A stretch of DNA of 64,000 nt from JAEUMY01 sp033764435 (GTDB lineage: Bacteria > Pseudomonadota > Gammaproteobacteria > Burkholderiales > Usitatibacteraceae): positions 124,001 through 188,000 of the forward strand of contig JANRIX010000055.1 in the NCBI GenBank assembly GCA_033764435.1, written 5' to 3'. The notes below the pieces were generated by a model. The model was not told the origin of the DNA, did no database searches, and saw only the letters and a program-made list of their open reading frames with translations. How positions within the stretch are numbered: the first letter of the stretch is position 1; every line of letters begins with the position of its first letter. The position numbers and the translations under genes were made by a program. Below, piece by piece: positions 1-8,466 of the stretch.

Positions 1-253
1 CGTTCACGCCCGCTGCCTCGCACTTGGCGCAATCCTCAGCCAACGTCCGCGGATAGCGGTCAAAATCCTCATTCGGCCCAAACTGCAGCCGGTTCACGAA
101 AATGCTGACAACCGTGCACGGCGCGCTGGCACCCGCAATCCGGGTGAGGTCAATATGCCCATCGTGGAGATTGCCCATGGTCGGGACGAAGCCGACGCGC
201 GACTCCGACTTCAGTCGACGCCGCAAATCGGCAACAGTGTGAATGACGTCCAT
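1..253 (-). CDS. panC: Pantothenate synthetase (PanC), N-terminal part, cut by the window edge
   Basis: Condenses pantoate with beta-alanine using ATP in cytoplasmic pantothenate (vitamin B5) synthesis. Only the first 84 or so codons are present; the gene runs off the left edge. Reading from the ATG at 253, the protein starts MDVIHTVADLRRRL and carries the family signature VPTMGNLHDGH, with the HxGH-type nucleotide-binding motif, followed by SIFVNRLQFGPNEDFDRYPR, which is typical of PanC (usual form FVNPxQFGPxEDxxxYPR). The usual Pro after FVN is Arg here. It is the last gene seen of a minus-strand run and begins 10 bases after the deoxynucleoside kinase stop, so co-transcription is likely. 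The identification is firm, the full length unknown. Confidence 0.93.
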   Translation of the reverse strand, partial: MDVIHTVADLRRRLKSESRVGFVPTMGNLHDGHIDLTRIAGASAPCTVVSIFVNRLQFGPNEDFDRYPRTLAEDCAKCEAAGVN

Positions 254-263
254 GAGACTCCGT

Positions 264-896
264 TCAGCCGAGGTTGAAGAATTCGCGCCCACCCTTCATC
301 GCCTGGACCCGGTCGACCAGCATGTCGACATGCGCGTCGTTGTCGGCGAAGTTGAGATTCGCGCTGTTCACAATCAGTAGCGGACTCTGCGTGTAGTCAT
401 AGAAATATCGCGTGTAGGCATCGGATAGCTGGCGAAGATAGCCTTCGGGAATGCCACGCTCGATGGCGTGACCGCGGCGATTCACCCGCGATACAAGAAC
501 CTCGACCGGGGCCTGCAGGTAGATGACCAGATCGGGTGCGGCCGCCTGTGGCTCAAGGTGATGATAGAGCTGGTTGTATAGCGAATATTCGTTGTCATCC
601 AGCGTGAGTCGGGCGAAGAGCGGATCCTTCGCCAACATGAAGTCGGCAATGGTTCGGCTCTGAAACAGCCCAGGCTGCTTCAGCGCGGCCAACTGATTGA
701 CCCGCTGGAAGAGAAAGAACATCTGTGTCGCCAGCGCATGGCGACGCATGTCCCGGTAGAAGTCAGACAGGAACGGATTGTTGTACGCATCTTCAAGCAT
801 CAGCTCGGCGTCAAAGCGCCGAGCGAGCAGGCGCGCAAGGGTGGTCTTGCCAACACCGATCGGACCTTCCACCACAATGTACGGGAATCTGTTCAT
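264..896 (-). CDS. Deoxynucleoside kinase (deoxyadenosine/deoxyguanosine kinase family)
   Basis: Phosphorylates deoxynucleosides in the cytoplasmic nucleotide salvage pathway. The 210-residue protein starts with a hydrophobic strand and a P-loop, GPIGVGKTT at residues 11-19. It has the dNK-type Asp-Arg-like segment after it (RTIADFMLAKD, about 85-95) and an arginine-rich lid (VSRVNRRGHAIERGI, about 134-148). Its length matches the bacterial dCK/dGK family. Its ATG overlaps the folK stop as ATGA, and panC follows 10 bases later, an order common in betaproteobacteria. The codons for NEYSLYN contain one core copy of the dispersed palindrome (582-591). Exact nucleoside preference cannot be told from sequence. 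Confidence 0.9.
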   Translation of the reverse strand: MNRFPYIVVEGPIGVGKTTLARLLARRFDAELMLEDAYNNPFLSDFYRDMRRHALATQMFFLFQRVNQLAALKQPGLFQSRTIADFMLAKDPLFARLTLDDNEYSLYNQLYHHLEPQAAAPDLVIYLQAPVEVLVSRVNRRGHAIERGIPEGYLRQLSDAYTRYFYDYTQSPLLIVNSANLNFADNDAHVDMLVDRVQAMKGGREFFNLG

Positions 897-1384
897 GGCA
901 ATTTGCTCACGCCGGTCTGATCAAGGGCGGCCAGAGCGTCCTTCACTGTCCCGATGCCCGGAATCCGCACTTCAGCATCCAGCTCGGCGAGGGGAACCAG
1001 CACAAAGGCGCGTCCGTGCATGCGCGGGTGCGGCAGTACCAGTGACGGTGAATCGAGCACCCAATCGTCATACAGCAGCAAATCAAGATCAAGCGTGCGC
1101 GGACCATTCGGCATGCCGCGCGACCGGCCGTGAGCGGACTCGATCTGGCGGAGTTGAAGGAGCAGCGCCTCCGGGTCAAGCGTGGTCTCAACCTTCGCAA
1201 CCGCGTTGATGAAGGCTGGCTGATCACGATAGCCGACCGGATCCGTCTGATAGAGAGACGACTGGCGATGCCCCCGAGTGTGGGGGACCGATGCGAGTTC
1301 AGCCATTGCGCGCCTCACCTGCTCACGCGGATTGTCGAGATTGCTGCCCAGGCCGATGAAAGCCGTGTGGCCCGTCTCGGCCAT
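893..1384 (-). CDS. folK: 2-amino-4-hydroxy-6-hydroxymethyldihydropteridine pyrophosphokinase (HPPK)
   Basis: Transfers pyrophosphate from ATP to 6-hydroxymethyl-7,8-dihydropterin in folate synthesis. At 163 residues it has normal HPPK length. Diagnostic motifs are the N-terminal FIGLGSNLDNP (residues about 9-19), the RGMPNGPRTLDLDLLLYDD block (about 90-108) holding the Mg-binding DLD aspartates, and LPHPRMHGRAFVLVPL. The ATG shares one base with the pcnB stop (TGATG) and the stop overlaps the dgk start, so translation of pcnB, folK and dgk is probably coupled. The pcnB-folK pairing is common in beta- and gammaproteobacteria. Confidence 0.96.
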   Translation of the reverse strand: MAETGHTAFIGLGSNLDNPREQVRRAMAELASVPHTRGHRQSSLYQTDPVGYRDQPAFINAVAKVETTLDPEALLLQLRQIESAHGRSRGMPNGPRTLDLDLLLYDDWVLDSPSLVLPHPRMHGRAFVLVPLAELDAEVRIPGIGTVKDALAALDQTGVSKLP

Positions 1385-2772
1385 CAGCCACTGTCTCCGG
1401 TCGACGTTGGCGACGGCGCATCGCCAAGCGCCGATTTGTCAGCCGCACCAGCGGATCGCTTGCCGCGACGCCGCCGCTTTTTCTTTGGTCCGTCGTCCTG
1501 CAACAACATGGACTTGCGCGTGTCCTCGTCCGCATCCTGGAAGCGTGTCCACCAGTCCGCCAGCTCCATGGGCACGTTTCCGGCCTCGGCACGCAGCACC
1601 AGAAAGTCATAACAGGCGCGAAAGCGCGGGTGGGTCAGCAGCCGATAGGGTCGGCCGCCGCCGCGCTGGAGGAATCGGGGCTGGCTGACCCACAGCTCCT
1701 TCATCGTGGCATCAAGCTTGCGCGGGATGGCCAGAAAGCGGCGCTGCTCATCGAGCACGCCATCCATGGCCTCGTGCCAGAGCACTTGCTGAGGCAAGGT
1801 CGATCGCTCGGCGGCCAGTATGCGACGATCCACCAGTGGCCAAAGGAGAGCGGCAAGCAGGAACGCCGGCGAGACGCCTTTGTCTGCCGCGATGCGCTCA
1901 TCGGTACGCGCCAGTGCGAGTTCGACGAATTGCTTCGCACTGTTGTCCTTGAACAGGTCATCCAAGAAGGGCAGGAGATTGCGATGCAGTCCCAAATCGC
2001 GAAGGCGTGCGAGGCAGGCCGCAGCCTGCCCAGAAAGCAGCATCTTCAACAGTTCGTCAAACAGTCGGGCCGCGGGCACATTGTCGAGCAACGGTGCGAG
2101 ACGCGCGATCGGGGCCTGCGTCTTCGTGTCAATCTTGAAACCCAGCTTGGCCGCCAGGCGCGCCGCGCGCAGCATGCGCACCGGATCCTCCCGATAGCGG
2201 GACTCGGGGTCGCCAATCATCACCAGTCGGCGGGACTTCAGGTCGTCCACACCGGACAGATAATCCCAAACCTCGTCGCGCTCCGGATCGTAGAACAACG
2301 CATTCACCGTGAAGTCGCGGCGGATGGCGTCTTCCTCCTGGCTGCCAAAGACATTGTCCCGCAAGAGCCTTCCATGTTCGTCAGCACGCGCGTCGTCCTC
2401 ATCCGACTCGCTGCGCTCATGGTTGGCACGGAAGGTGGACACCTCCACCGTCTCCTGGCCGAACATGACATGGACCAGGCGGAATCGTCGGCCAATGATG
2501 CGTGCACGGCGGAACACGGCCCGCACCTGCTCCGGTGTCGCGTCCGTGGCGACATCGAAATCCTTCGGCTGACGGCCGAGCATGAGATCGCGCACCGCAC
2601 CGCCCACCACAAAGGCCTTGTAGCCCTCGGCATGCAGCCCCTCGCAGACACGGATGGCGCCGGAGCTGATCGATTTGCGATCGATCTTGTGCTGGTCAGC
2701 GCGGAAAATTCGCGGATTGTGTGTGTCCTGCTTGCGGCGACCGAGGACGCGGGATATGAATTGCTTGATCAT
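1384..2772 (-). CDS. pcnB: Poly(A) polymerase I
   Basis: Adds 3' poly(A) tails to RNA, marking it for decay. The 462-residue protein belongs to the class II CCA-adding/poly(A) polymerase family: FVVGGAVRDLMLGRQPKDFD (about residues 55-73) holds the GG motif and the DxD catalytic pair, followed by RRDFTVNALFYD and EDPVRMLRAARLAAKLGF. The C-terminus is a basic tail (KKKRRRRGKR) as expected for PcnB rather than CCA transferase. I chose the ATG at 2772 (MIKQFISR) because it forms an ATGA overlap with the stop of the upstream HAD gene; an in-frame ATG 21 bases upstream is possible. Confidence 0.94.
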   Translation of the reverse strand: MIKQFISRVLGRRKQDTHNPRIFRADQHKIDRKSISSGAIRVCEGLHAEGYKAFVVGGAVRDLMLGRQPKDFDVATDATPEQVRAVFRRARIIGRRFRLVHVMFGQETVEVSTFRANHERSESDEDDARADEHGRLLRDNVFGSQEEDAIRRDFTVNALFYDPERDEVWDYLSGVDDLKSRRLVMIGDPESRYREDPVRMLRAARLAAKLGFKIDTKTQAPIARLAPLLDNVPAARLFDELLKMLLSGQAAACLARLRDLGLHRNLLPFLDDLFKDNSAKQFVELALARTDERIAADKGVSPAFLLAALLWPLVDRRILAAERSTLPQQVLWHEAMDGVLDEQRRFLAIPRKLDATMKELWVSQPRFLQRGGGRPYRLLTHPRFRACYDFLVLRAEAGNVPMELADWWTRFQDADEDTRKSMLLQDDGPKKKRRRRGKRSAGAADKSALGDAPSPTSTGDSG

Positions 2773-3425
2773 CGCAGAGAGAGCACCGGCCATCCGCGAC
2801 CCCTGGCGTGTGCCAGCAGGGTGGCATCCGGGTCAACCGCCACCGGATGCGTCACGGCTTCTAGTAATGGAATGTCGTTGTGGGAATCGCTGTAGAAGCT
2901 GCTGCGCCCGAATGATGACAGCTCATGGCCCATTCCGGCCAGCCATTGTTTCACGCGTACGATCTTCCCGCTCTGAAACGCTGGCGTGCCGGTGCCACGC
3001 CCGGTAAAGCCGGCGGGACCGCGCTCAAGCTCGGACGCAATCAGATGGTCGACCCTCAGCGCCTGTGCGATGGGCGCGGTGATGAAATCGTTGGTGGCGG
3101 TGACAATGGCGCAGAGGTCGCCGCTGTGTGAAGCCAGAAGCTCACGCGCCTTCGGAAGGATCATGGGGCGGACCACCTGATCCATGTAGCGCGCATGCCA
3201 TCCTTCGAGCTCCTCGGCTGACCGGCCAACGAGTGGCGTCGACTGAAAAGCCAGGTAGTCGAAAATGTCGAGCGTCCCCGCCTTGTACTGATCGTAGTAG
3301 GCCTCGTTCCTGGCCTCGAACGCCTCACGATCGAGTACGCCCTCGCGAATCAGAAACTGGGACCAGGCATAGTCGCTGTCGCCGGCCAGCAGCGTGTTGT
3401 CGAGATCAAACAGGGCAAGATTCAT
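2769..3425 (-). CDS. HAD-superfamily hydrolase, subfamily IB (phosphoserine phosphatase-like)
   Basis: Probable cytoplasmic phosphatase of the haloacid dehalogenase superfamily. The 218-residue protein opens with the catalytic motif LALFDLDNTLLAGDSDY (nucleophile Asp7, acid/base Asp9). Motif II is around IVTATNDF (about residues 108-115) and motif IV is FYSDSHNDIPLLEAV (about 179-193), which would bind Mg. The helical cap domain between them resembles SerB-type IB enzymes. It lies between hda and pcnB, overlapping both by ATGA, a conserved position in betaproteobacteria where it is often annotated as histidinol-phosphatase-like. The substrate cannot be assigned from sequence. Confidence 0.88.
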   Translation of the reverse strand: MNLALFDLDNTLLAGDSDYAWSQFLIREGVLDREAFEARNEAYYDQYKAGTLDIFDYLAFQSTPLVGRSAEELEGWHARYMDQVVRPMILPKARELLASHSGDLCAIVTATNDFITAPIAQALRVDHLIASELERGPAGFTGRGTGTPAFQSGKIVRVKQWLAGMGHELSSFGRSSFYSDSHNDIPLLEAVTHPVAVDPDATLLAHARGRGWPVLSLR

Positions 3426-4081
3426 GAATGGCCTTGAAGTCGATGAAGCGCCTCGCGGACCATGGGCAGGGTCACCGGACGTCCCGCCTCGAGAGAATAG
3501 CGATCAATCCCATCCAGCATCGCGATCAGGGACCGCATGTCGCGACGGCCATGGCGGAGCAGATAACCTGCAATGTCGGCGTCCATGGCCATGCCCCGAA
3601 CCTGTGCGTGCGCCATCAGTGCAGCCTGCTTCTCATCATCCGAAAGTGGCTTCATCTGGTAGCTGAGCCCGCCGCCGATCCGCGTTGACAGGTCACGGCG
3701 CAGGGGCAGATCACGCGAGGCATGGGAGCCGGTCATGAGAAGCATCGCTCGTCCACGTTGATTGAAAAAGTTGAACAATGCGGCCTGGTTCTCCGCATCC
3801 AGGGCTTCTACCGCATCGATGACGTAAAGCCGCTCGCCATCTGGTGCCGAAGGAATCGAATCGGCGGCAAGGCGCACCGCATCCGCCGAGGCACTCAGAA
3901 CGGCAGCACAAAGATGGGATTTGCCCGCACCCGGCGCACCCCAGATGTAGAGCACCGCTTCGCCCAGGCGTCCTGACGCAAGGGCTCGGGCAGCGGCCAC
4001 CGCTTCGGCATTGGCCCCCGTCACGAGGTTGTCGAAGGTGGGCGCGGCGGGCAGAACAAGTTCGAGGAGAAGCTGCTTCAT
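3422..4081 (-). CDS. hda: DnaA regulatory inactivator Hda
   Basis: DnaA-like AAA+ protein that, with the loaded sliding clamp, promotes ATP hydrolysis by DnaA and so limits re-initiation of replication. The 219-residue protein starts MKQLLLELVL, where QLLLEL resembles the N-terminal clamp-binding motif of Hda. It has a Walker A GAPGAGKS (48-55), a Walker B LYVIDAVEAL, and an arginine-finger region near RRDLSTRIGGGLSY. I chose the ATG at 4081 because it keeps the clamp motif at the N-terminus; the frame stays open upstream but that extension has no family resemblance. Its stop overlaps the HAD start as ATGA, making hda the first gene of the minus-strand run. Confidence 0.94.
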   Translation of the reverse strand: MKQLLLELVLPAAPTFDNLVTGANAEAVAAARALASGRLGEAVLYIWGAPGAGKSHLCAAVLSASADAVRLAADSIPSAPDGERLYVIDAVEALDAENQAALFNFFNQRGRAMLLMTGSHASRDLPLRRDLSTRIGGGLSYQMKPLSDDEKQAALMAHAQVRGMAMDADIAGYLLRHGRRDMRSLIAMLDGIDRYSLEAGRPVTLPMVREALHRLQGHS

Positions 4082-4165
4082 GATGTATGCGGGAAGGGCG
4101 CGAATGTTAGCACGCGCGCTCCGCGATTCGAGCCCGGATGCACGCGGTTCCGCTACACTGTTTCC

Positions 4166-5278
4166 ATGTTGACTGTCACACCCATCAAGGTTCAATTCGA
4201 TCTGCCGCTCAAGGGCGGGGGAACCAGCACAGCCGAGGCCTGGGCGCGCGTGCCGGCGGAACTCTCGTCGGCCGAGAAGGCAGCGTTGAAGGCGAATATT
4301 CGCAAGCGCCTCAAGGAAGAGAACGCGGTTCTGGTCGCGCACTATTACGTCCACCCGGATCTGCAGGACCTCGCCGAGGACACAGGCGGCTGTGTCGCCG
4401 ACTCACTGGAGATGGCCCGGTTCGGCAGTGCCCATCCCGCAAAGACGCTGGTCGTGGCCGGCGTGCGCTTCATGGGCGAAACTGCAAAGATTCTCAATCC
4501 GGAGAAGCGGGTGCTCATGCCCGAGCTCGAGGCCACCTGCTCGCTGGACCTCGGCTGCCCACCCGAACAATTCGCTGCGTTCTGCGCCGAGCACCCAGAT
4601 CGCACGGTTGTCGTCTACGCCAACACCAGTGCGGCCGTGAAGGCCCGTGCCGACTGGATGGTCACGTCGAGCATTGCCCTGCCCATCGTCCGCCATCTCC
4701 ATGCGCAGGGCAGGAAAATACTCTGGGCGCCTGACCGCCACCTGGGACAGTACATCCAGGCACAAACGGGCGCGGACATGCTCCTCTGGCAGGGCTCATG
4801 CATCGTTCACGATGAATTCAAGGCGCTGGAACTGGAATCGCTGATGGCCGCCCATCCCGGCGCGAAGGTACTGGTGCACCCGGAGTCGCCGGCCGCAGTC
4901 GTCAAGCTGGCCGACGTGGTGGGCTCGACCACCCAGATCATCAAGGCTGCGCAAACCCTGTCGGCCGATACCTTCATTGTGGCCACGGACAAAGGCATCC
5001 TGCACAAGATGCGCGCGGTCGCCCCCGGCAAGACTTTCATCGAAGCACCCACAGCCGGCGCATCAGCGACCTGCAAGAGCTGCGCGCACTGCCCCTGGAT
5101 GGCCATGAATGGACTGTCAGGATTGGCGCATGCGCTCGATACTGGCGCCAACGAGATTCATGTCGACCGTGCCGTCGCTCAGCAGGCACGCCACTGCATT
5201 CAGCGAATGCTGGACTTCGCAAAGGGTATGAATCTTGCTGCGCCGCCATCGGCCGTGCCCGGAATCGGGCCGGCATGA
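4166..5278 (+). CDS. nadA: Quinolinate synthase A
   Basis: [4Fe-4S] enzyme that condenses iminoaspartate with dihydroxyacetone phosphate to quinolinate in de novo NAD synthesis. The protein has 370 residues. Cluster ligands are Cys125, Cys212 and Cys309, with the same spacing (87 and 97) as the three ligands of the Escherichia coli enzyme. AVLVAHYYVHPDLQDLAED, WAPDRHLGQYI and SCAHCPWMAMN are family signatures. Divergent from hda, 84 bases away. A TACACT hexamer lies 6 bases upstream of the ATG and no Shine-Dalgarno is visible, so the transcript might be leaderless. Codons 43-46 (ANIR) are a perfect copy of the dispersed palindrome (4292-4303). No nadB is visible here. Confidence 0.96.
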   Translation: MLTVTPIKVQFDLPLKGGGTSTAEAWARVPAELSSAEKAALKANIRKRLKEENAVLVAHYYVHPDLQDLAEDTGGCVADSLEMARFGSAHPAKTLVVAGVRFMGETAKILNPEKRVLMPELEATCSLDLGCPPEQFAAFCAEHPDRTVVVYANTSAAVKARADWMVTSSIALPIVRHLHAQGRKILWAPDRHLGQYIQAQTGADMLLWQGSCIVHDEFKALELESLMAAHPGAKVLVHPESPAAVVKLADVVGSTTQIIKAAQTLSADTFIVATDKGILHKMRAVAPGKTFIEAPTAGASATCKSCAHCPWMAMNGLSGLAHALDTGANEIHVDRAVAQQARHCIQRMLDFAKGMNLAAPPSAVPGIGPA

Positions 5279-5447
5279 ACACCCTGTACGCGGATCGAAA
5301 ACCGTCATCGCTGGCAATCACGCATGCACGGCATGACAAAAAATTCCACCGTCCCGGCACAAAGCAGCATAATATCAACGACATGCAGGCTGATCGCGCA
5401 CAAGCAGAGCGGCCCAAGCACGCAGGACACCTCAAAAGACCCGCAGA

Positions 5448-5954
5448 ATGACTGAAAGCGACACGGCGACTGAATCGGCTTCGGGGGATATCGCACCCGC
5501 GCATCTGGCGGAGGTGACTCGCGCAGTCTTGCCCTATCTGGGCACTTTCTCCATCACAGCAGTAAAGCGTGCCAGCAAGGGCTGCAACAATCTGAACATG
5601 CTCTGCGACATGGTCGCAAGTCAGATCACGGAAGCAGACAAGCGTGAGCGCTTTCTGGAAAGCGCCCGAGCGTTGATCCAACGCCTGAACAATCCGGGCG
5701 CGACCGCAGAAGCGAGCCATGGCCGGGATAGCCAGAAAACGGCGAACGGTCGGCCCAGCACGCCCATCACGCCGGAACTGATGCAACGCGGCGAAAGGGC
5801 CTTGGCGCACATCATCGGGCCACTCGCAGCGGTGCTGGTCGCGCGATATGCCAAGACCGCGGAGAATTCGAGGCAGTTTTTCGAGTTGCTTGCCAGCCAC
5901 ATCCGCAACCCTGAGGAGCGTCAGGCTTTCTTCGAAGTCATCCGCTCCCAGTAA
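5448..5954 (+). CDS. Small protein of unknown function, resembling the domain appended to some bacterial kinases
   Basis: A 168-residue soluble protein with no signal peptide or membrane segment. The first half is Thr/Ser/Ala rich (residues 1-20) and then helical (EVTRAVLPYLGTFSITAVKR). After a low-complexity linker (about 90-108) comes a compact C-terminal part: ELMQRGERALAHIIGPLAAV followed by LVARYAKTAENSRQFFELLASHI and NPEERQAFF. This C-terminal pattern resembles, from memory, a small domain (DUF8082-like) found at the C-terminus of some bacterial Ser/Thr kinases and FHA proteins; that assignment is tentative. It precedes the HAMP protein by 48 bases and may share its transcript. Confidence 0.72.
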   Translation: MTESDTATESASGDIAPAHLAEVTRAVLPYLGTFSITAVKRASKGCNNLNMLCDMVASQITEADKRERFLESARALIQRLNNPGATAEASHGRDSQKTANGRPSTPITPELMQRGERALAHIIGPLAAVLVARYAKTAENSRQFFELLASHIRNPEERQAFFEVIRSQ

Positions 5955-6002
5955 AGCACCGGCAAAGACCGGTGCGCAGAAAATCTTCAGGGGAAATTGT
6001 CA

Positions 6003-6728
6003 ATGAGTGACCTCGGGCTTAGACCCAAATTCAACATCCTGCTTTTCGTTGTCTTTGCGGCCGGATTCGGCGCTGTCCACATCACCGCCGAGCGCTTCCT
6101 TCTCGAACGCGCGAAGGACGAAGTCCGGAGCAACGCCATGCTGGCCATGGAGACGCTTTCCGTGGTGCCGGCTGAAGGCACTGAAACCGCGCAACTTGCG
6201 CGCATGAGCCGACTCAAGTCCGCTTTCCACACGTTGGACTACCGGATCCTGCCGGCGTCGCCAACCTCGATCGGTTCGGTCATGCCGGAGCTGCCTGACC
6301 TCGCAGCACGCTTCAAGGCTCAAGGCGCGCCGCAGGAATTGTCAGGAGAAATCGGCAAAGCATCCGGCCGCCGCTACTACCTTGCGCGCCCCTCGCACGA
6401 TACCAGCGGCCAATTGTCAGGCGTGAAGCTGGTGACTCTCGGCACCCAGTTCTACATCCACGATGCCGAGCGGGCCCTGTACACGCTGATGGGTTCGATG
6501 CTCACGATCTTTGTGATCGTGTTCATCATGCTGAATCTGCTCCTGGACCGGATGATCATCCGTCCCATCACGCAGATCGCAAAGACCGCGGATGAAATCA
6601 GCGTTGGCAATCTTGACCTCCCCGAAATCAAGCCCGAGGCAAAGGATGAAATCGGTGTGCTGGTGGTGGCCTTCAACCGACTGCGGCGGAGTACGGAAGA
6701 AGCCATACGCATGCTGAAGGCGATGTAG
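6003..6728 (+). CDS. Membrane-anchored HAMP domain protein (sensor without an output domain)
   Basis: The 241-residue protein has two membrane segments (about residues 9-27 and 160-181) bracketing a periplasmic loop of some 130 residues, as in chemoreceptors and histidine kinases. A HAMP domain (RMIIRPITQIAKTADEISVG and onwards, about 184-236) closes the protein, which ends without a kinase, cyclase or MCP output module. The ATG at 6003 follows an AGGGGA ribosome binding site by 9 bases; a TTG two codons earlier is less likely. It follows the unknown 168-residue protein and is closed by a bidirectional terminator. It could relay signals to a separate kinase, but no partner is evident. Confidence 0.8.
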   Translation: MSDLGLRPKFNILLFVVFAAGFGAVHITAERFLLERAKDEVRSNAMLAMETLSVVPAEGTETAQLARMSRLKSAFHTLDYRILPASPTSIGSVMPELPDLAARFKAQGAPQELSGEIGKASGRRYYLARPSHDTSGQLSGVKLVTLGTQFYIHDAERALYTLMGSMLTIFVIVFIMLNLLLDRMIIRPITQIAKTADEISVGNLDLPEIKPEAKDEIGVLVVAFNRLRRSTEEAIRMLKAM

Positions 6729-6754
6729 TCAGCAACCCCGCGCATTCGGCAGAG

Positions 6755-6780
6755 AAAAGGGGCGGCTAAGCCCCCTTTTT
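6755..6780. terminator. Intrinsic terminator between converging genes
   Basis: GGGGC and GCCCC arms (6759-6763 and 6770-6774) around a GGCTAA loop, with an A-run on the left and a T-run on the right, so it can end transcription of the HAMP gene from the left and of the EF-hand gene from the right. Confidence 0.8.
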
Positions 6781-6809
6781 GTCGCAGCGCCGGCACAGGA
6801 GGACGGCAA

Positions 6810-7076
6810 TCAACCGTCACTCATCATGAGCGATTTGAGAAACAGCTCAAACTGCTTGCTGTCCATTTTGCCCATCTTCTTTGCATCCATCTTGTCCCAC
6901 ATCTTCTCGGCATGTTTCATGAATTCTGCCTTTGAAACCATCCCGTCTTTGTCGGCGTCGACCATCTTCACCGTCTTGTCCATATTGGGGGCAGGTTTAG
7001 TGTCGCTGGCCAAGGCCGGGCCAACAGAGAAAAGCAGAAAAAGGGAGGACGCAGCCAAAAAATTGCTTGCTCGCAT
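6810..7076 (-). CDS. Small exported EF-hand protein
   Basis: An 88-residue protein with a clear signal peptide (about residues 1-23, cleavage after ALA), so probably periplasmic. It contains one canonical EF-hand calcium-binding loop, DADKDGMVSKAE (residues 40-51), and a degenerate second one (DAKKMGKMDSKQ, about 62-73) lacking most acidic ligands. The rest is Lys/Met rich. A GGAGAA ribosome binding site lies just upstream of the ATG. It is transcribed toward the HAMP gene with a shared terminator between them. Role unknown; such proteins are usually described only as EF-hand domain proteins. Confidence 0.82.
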   Translation of the reverse strand: MRASNFLAASSLFLLFSVGPALASDTKPAPNMDKTVKMVDADKDGMVSKAEFMKHAEKMWDKMDAKKMGKMDSKQFELFLKSLMMSDG

Positions 7077-7203
7077 AATGATTCTCCGTTCAGGGTTATC
7101 GAAAAGTGAGAACTGCCGGTTAGCGGAAGGGGGACTACAATCTTCGCGCCTGCTTAGTCACTTCAACCTATAGACCCTTACAGGCAATCCAGTGCACACG
7201 CCT

Positions 7204-7215
7204 GCGAATATTCGC
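7204..7215. repeat. Copy of dispersed palindrome GCGAATATTCGC
   Basis: A perfect 12-mer in the 206-base gap between the EF-hand gene and the permease, just past the permease stop. Nothing else is recognised in this gap. Confidence 0.9.
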
Positions 7216-7282
7216 GAGCGTGTACTGCCCGGTCGATGTGTAAAGAACCGCGAATTCGCGCGACCTATTCGGCTCGCAATGT

Positions 7283-8350
7283 TCAGTGTCGGTACAACCC
7301 GCTTGACTGGTAGCGCTGGCGAAGGTGGCGCAGTCCCACCAGCAATGCCGCGCTCGCCGGCAGTGCGAGAAGGACGCCGAAGAAGCCGAATACCTGGCCG
7401 AATGCCAGCAACGCAAAGATCACGGCCACCGGATGCAGACCGACCCGGTCGCCCACCAGCCAGGGGGTGACCACCATGCCCTCCAGCAACTGGCCGATGC
7501 CAAAAACCGCCCACACCCAGACCACGCCATTTAGCCCCTGGAACTGCATCAGCGCTGCCAGCGTGGCCAGCAGGAAACCGGTGATGCTGCCCAGATAGGG
7601 AACGAACACCAGCAAGCCGGTGATGAGACCAATGGGCAGCGCGAACTGCAGCCCGGTCAACCACAGTCCGGTGACGTAGAAAACGCTCATGAGCAGCATC
7701 ACCGACAACTGTCCGCGCAAAAACTCGGCCAGCACGGCATCCACCTCGCCCGCGATCTGTGTCGTCTTCTTCTGCCAGCGGCGCGGCACCATGTCATGAA
7801 TGGCAGACACCAGTGTGTCCCAGTCACGCAGCAGGTAGAACAGCACGACGGGAACCAGAAGCAGATTGATGACGAAGCCCAGCACCGCCACGCCCCCGAC
7901 ACGCAAAGAATTCAACAGCTTCTGTGCCAGGCCCTTCGCATCCTGAAGGTTGTCGGTGATGAGAGTTTTCAGGCTCTGCGGGTCGAGCGAAAGCTCAACG
8001 CCAGTCTTCTGCTGAATCCAGGGCAGCCATTCGCCTTTCACTTTCTCAAGGAAGACGGGGAACTGCTCGGCCAGCATGACCGATTCCTTGATGAACAACG
8101 GCATCACAATCACGATGAACAATGCGCCCACAAGCAGTAGGAGCAGCAGCGTCAGTGCGGTGGCCAGCGTCCGAGGCACGCGCCGGGCGACCATGCGATC
8201 CACGATGGGATCGAGGATATAGGCCAGGATGGCTGCGGCGAGAAACGGTGCAAGGATCGCGGAGAGCGAATAGATCAAGCCCATGCCCACCAGACCGGCC
8301 GCCATCAACCAAATCCAGCGTGCGTCATTCCGGCGCTTCATGCGCAGCAT
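7283..8350 (-). CDS. AI-2E family transporter (PerM-type permease)
   Basis: An integral inner-membrane protein of 355 residues. N-terminal paired hydrophobic segments (about 12-30 and 35-55), a further segment around 65-90, a periplasmic or soluble stretch (about 95-150), and then several strongly hydrophobic segments (155-345), as usual in the family. The family includes autoinducer-2 exporters and sodium/proton antiporters, so the substrate is open. It is divergent from purM, a conserved pairing in betaproteobacteria where purM, this permease and hda lie together; here nadA and three other genes separate it from hda. The start at 8350 has a GAGGTGA-type site upstream. Confidence 0.88.
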   Translation of the reverse strand: MLRMKRRNDARWIWLMAAGLVGMGLIYSLSAILAPFLAAAILAYILDPIVDRMVARRVPRTLATALTLLLLLLVGALFIVIVMPLFIKESVMLAEQFPVFLEKVKGEWLPWIQQKTGVELSLDPQSLKTLITDNLQDAKGLAQKLLNSLRVGGVAVLGFVINLLLVPVVLFYLLRDWDTLVSAIHDMVPRRWQKKTTQIAGEVDAVLAEFLRGQLSVMLLMSVFYVTGLWLTGLQFALPIGLITGLLVFVPYLGSITGFLLATLAALMQFQGLNGVVWVWAVFGIGQLLEGMVVTPWLVGDRVGLHPVAVIFALLAFGQVFGFFGVLLALPASAALLVGLRHLRQRYQSSGLYRH

Positions 8351-8442
8351 CGGTCACCTCGTCCATATCCAGTAAAATTCGATTTTCCCGCCATGGCGCG
8401 AGTTTTGACGAACTTTCGTCTCGCCATGCCGGGGTCCATATC

Positions 8443-8452
8443 CGAATATTCG
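8443..8452. repeat. Core copy of dispersed palindrome (CGAATATTCG)
   Basis: A 10-bp core with one degenerate flank (CCGAATATTCGC), 14 bases before the purM start codon, in the divergent purM/permease promoter region. Confidence 0.88.
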
Positions 8453-8466
8453 CAGAAACCGCCAAC

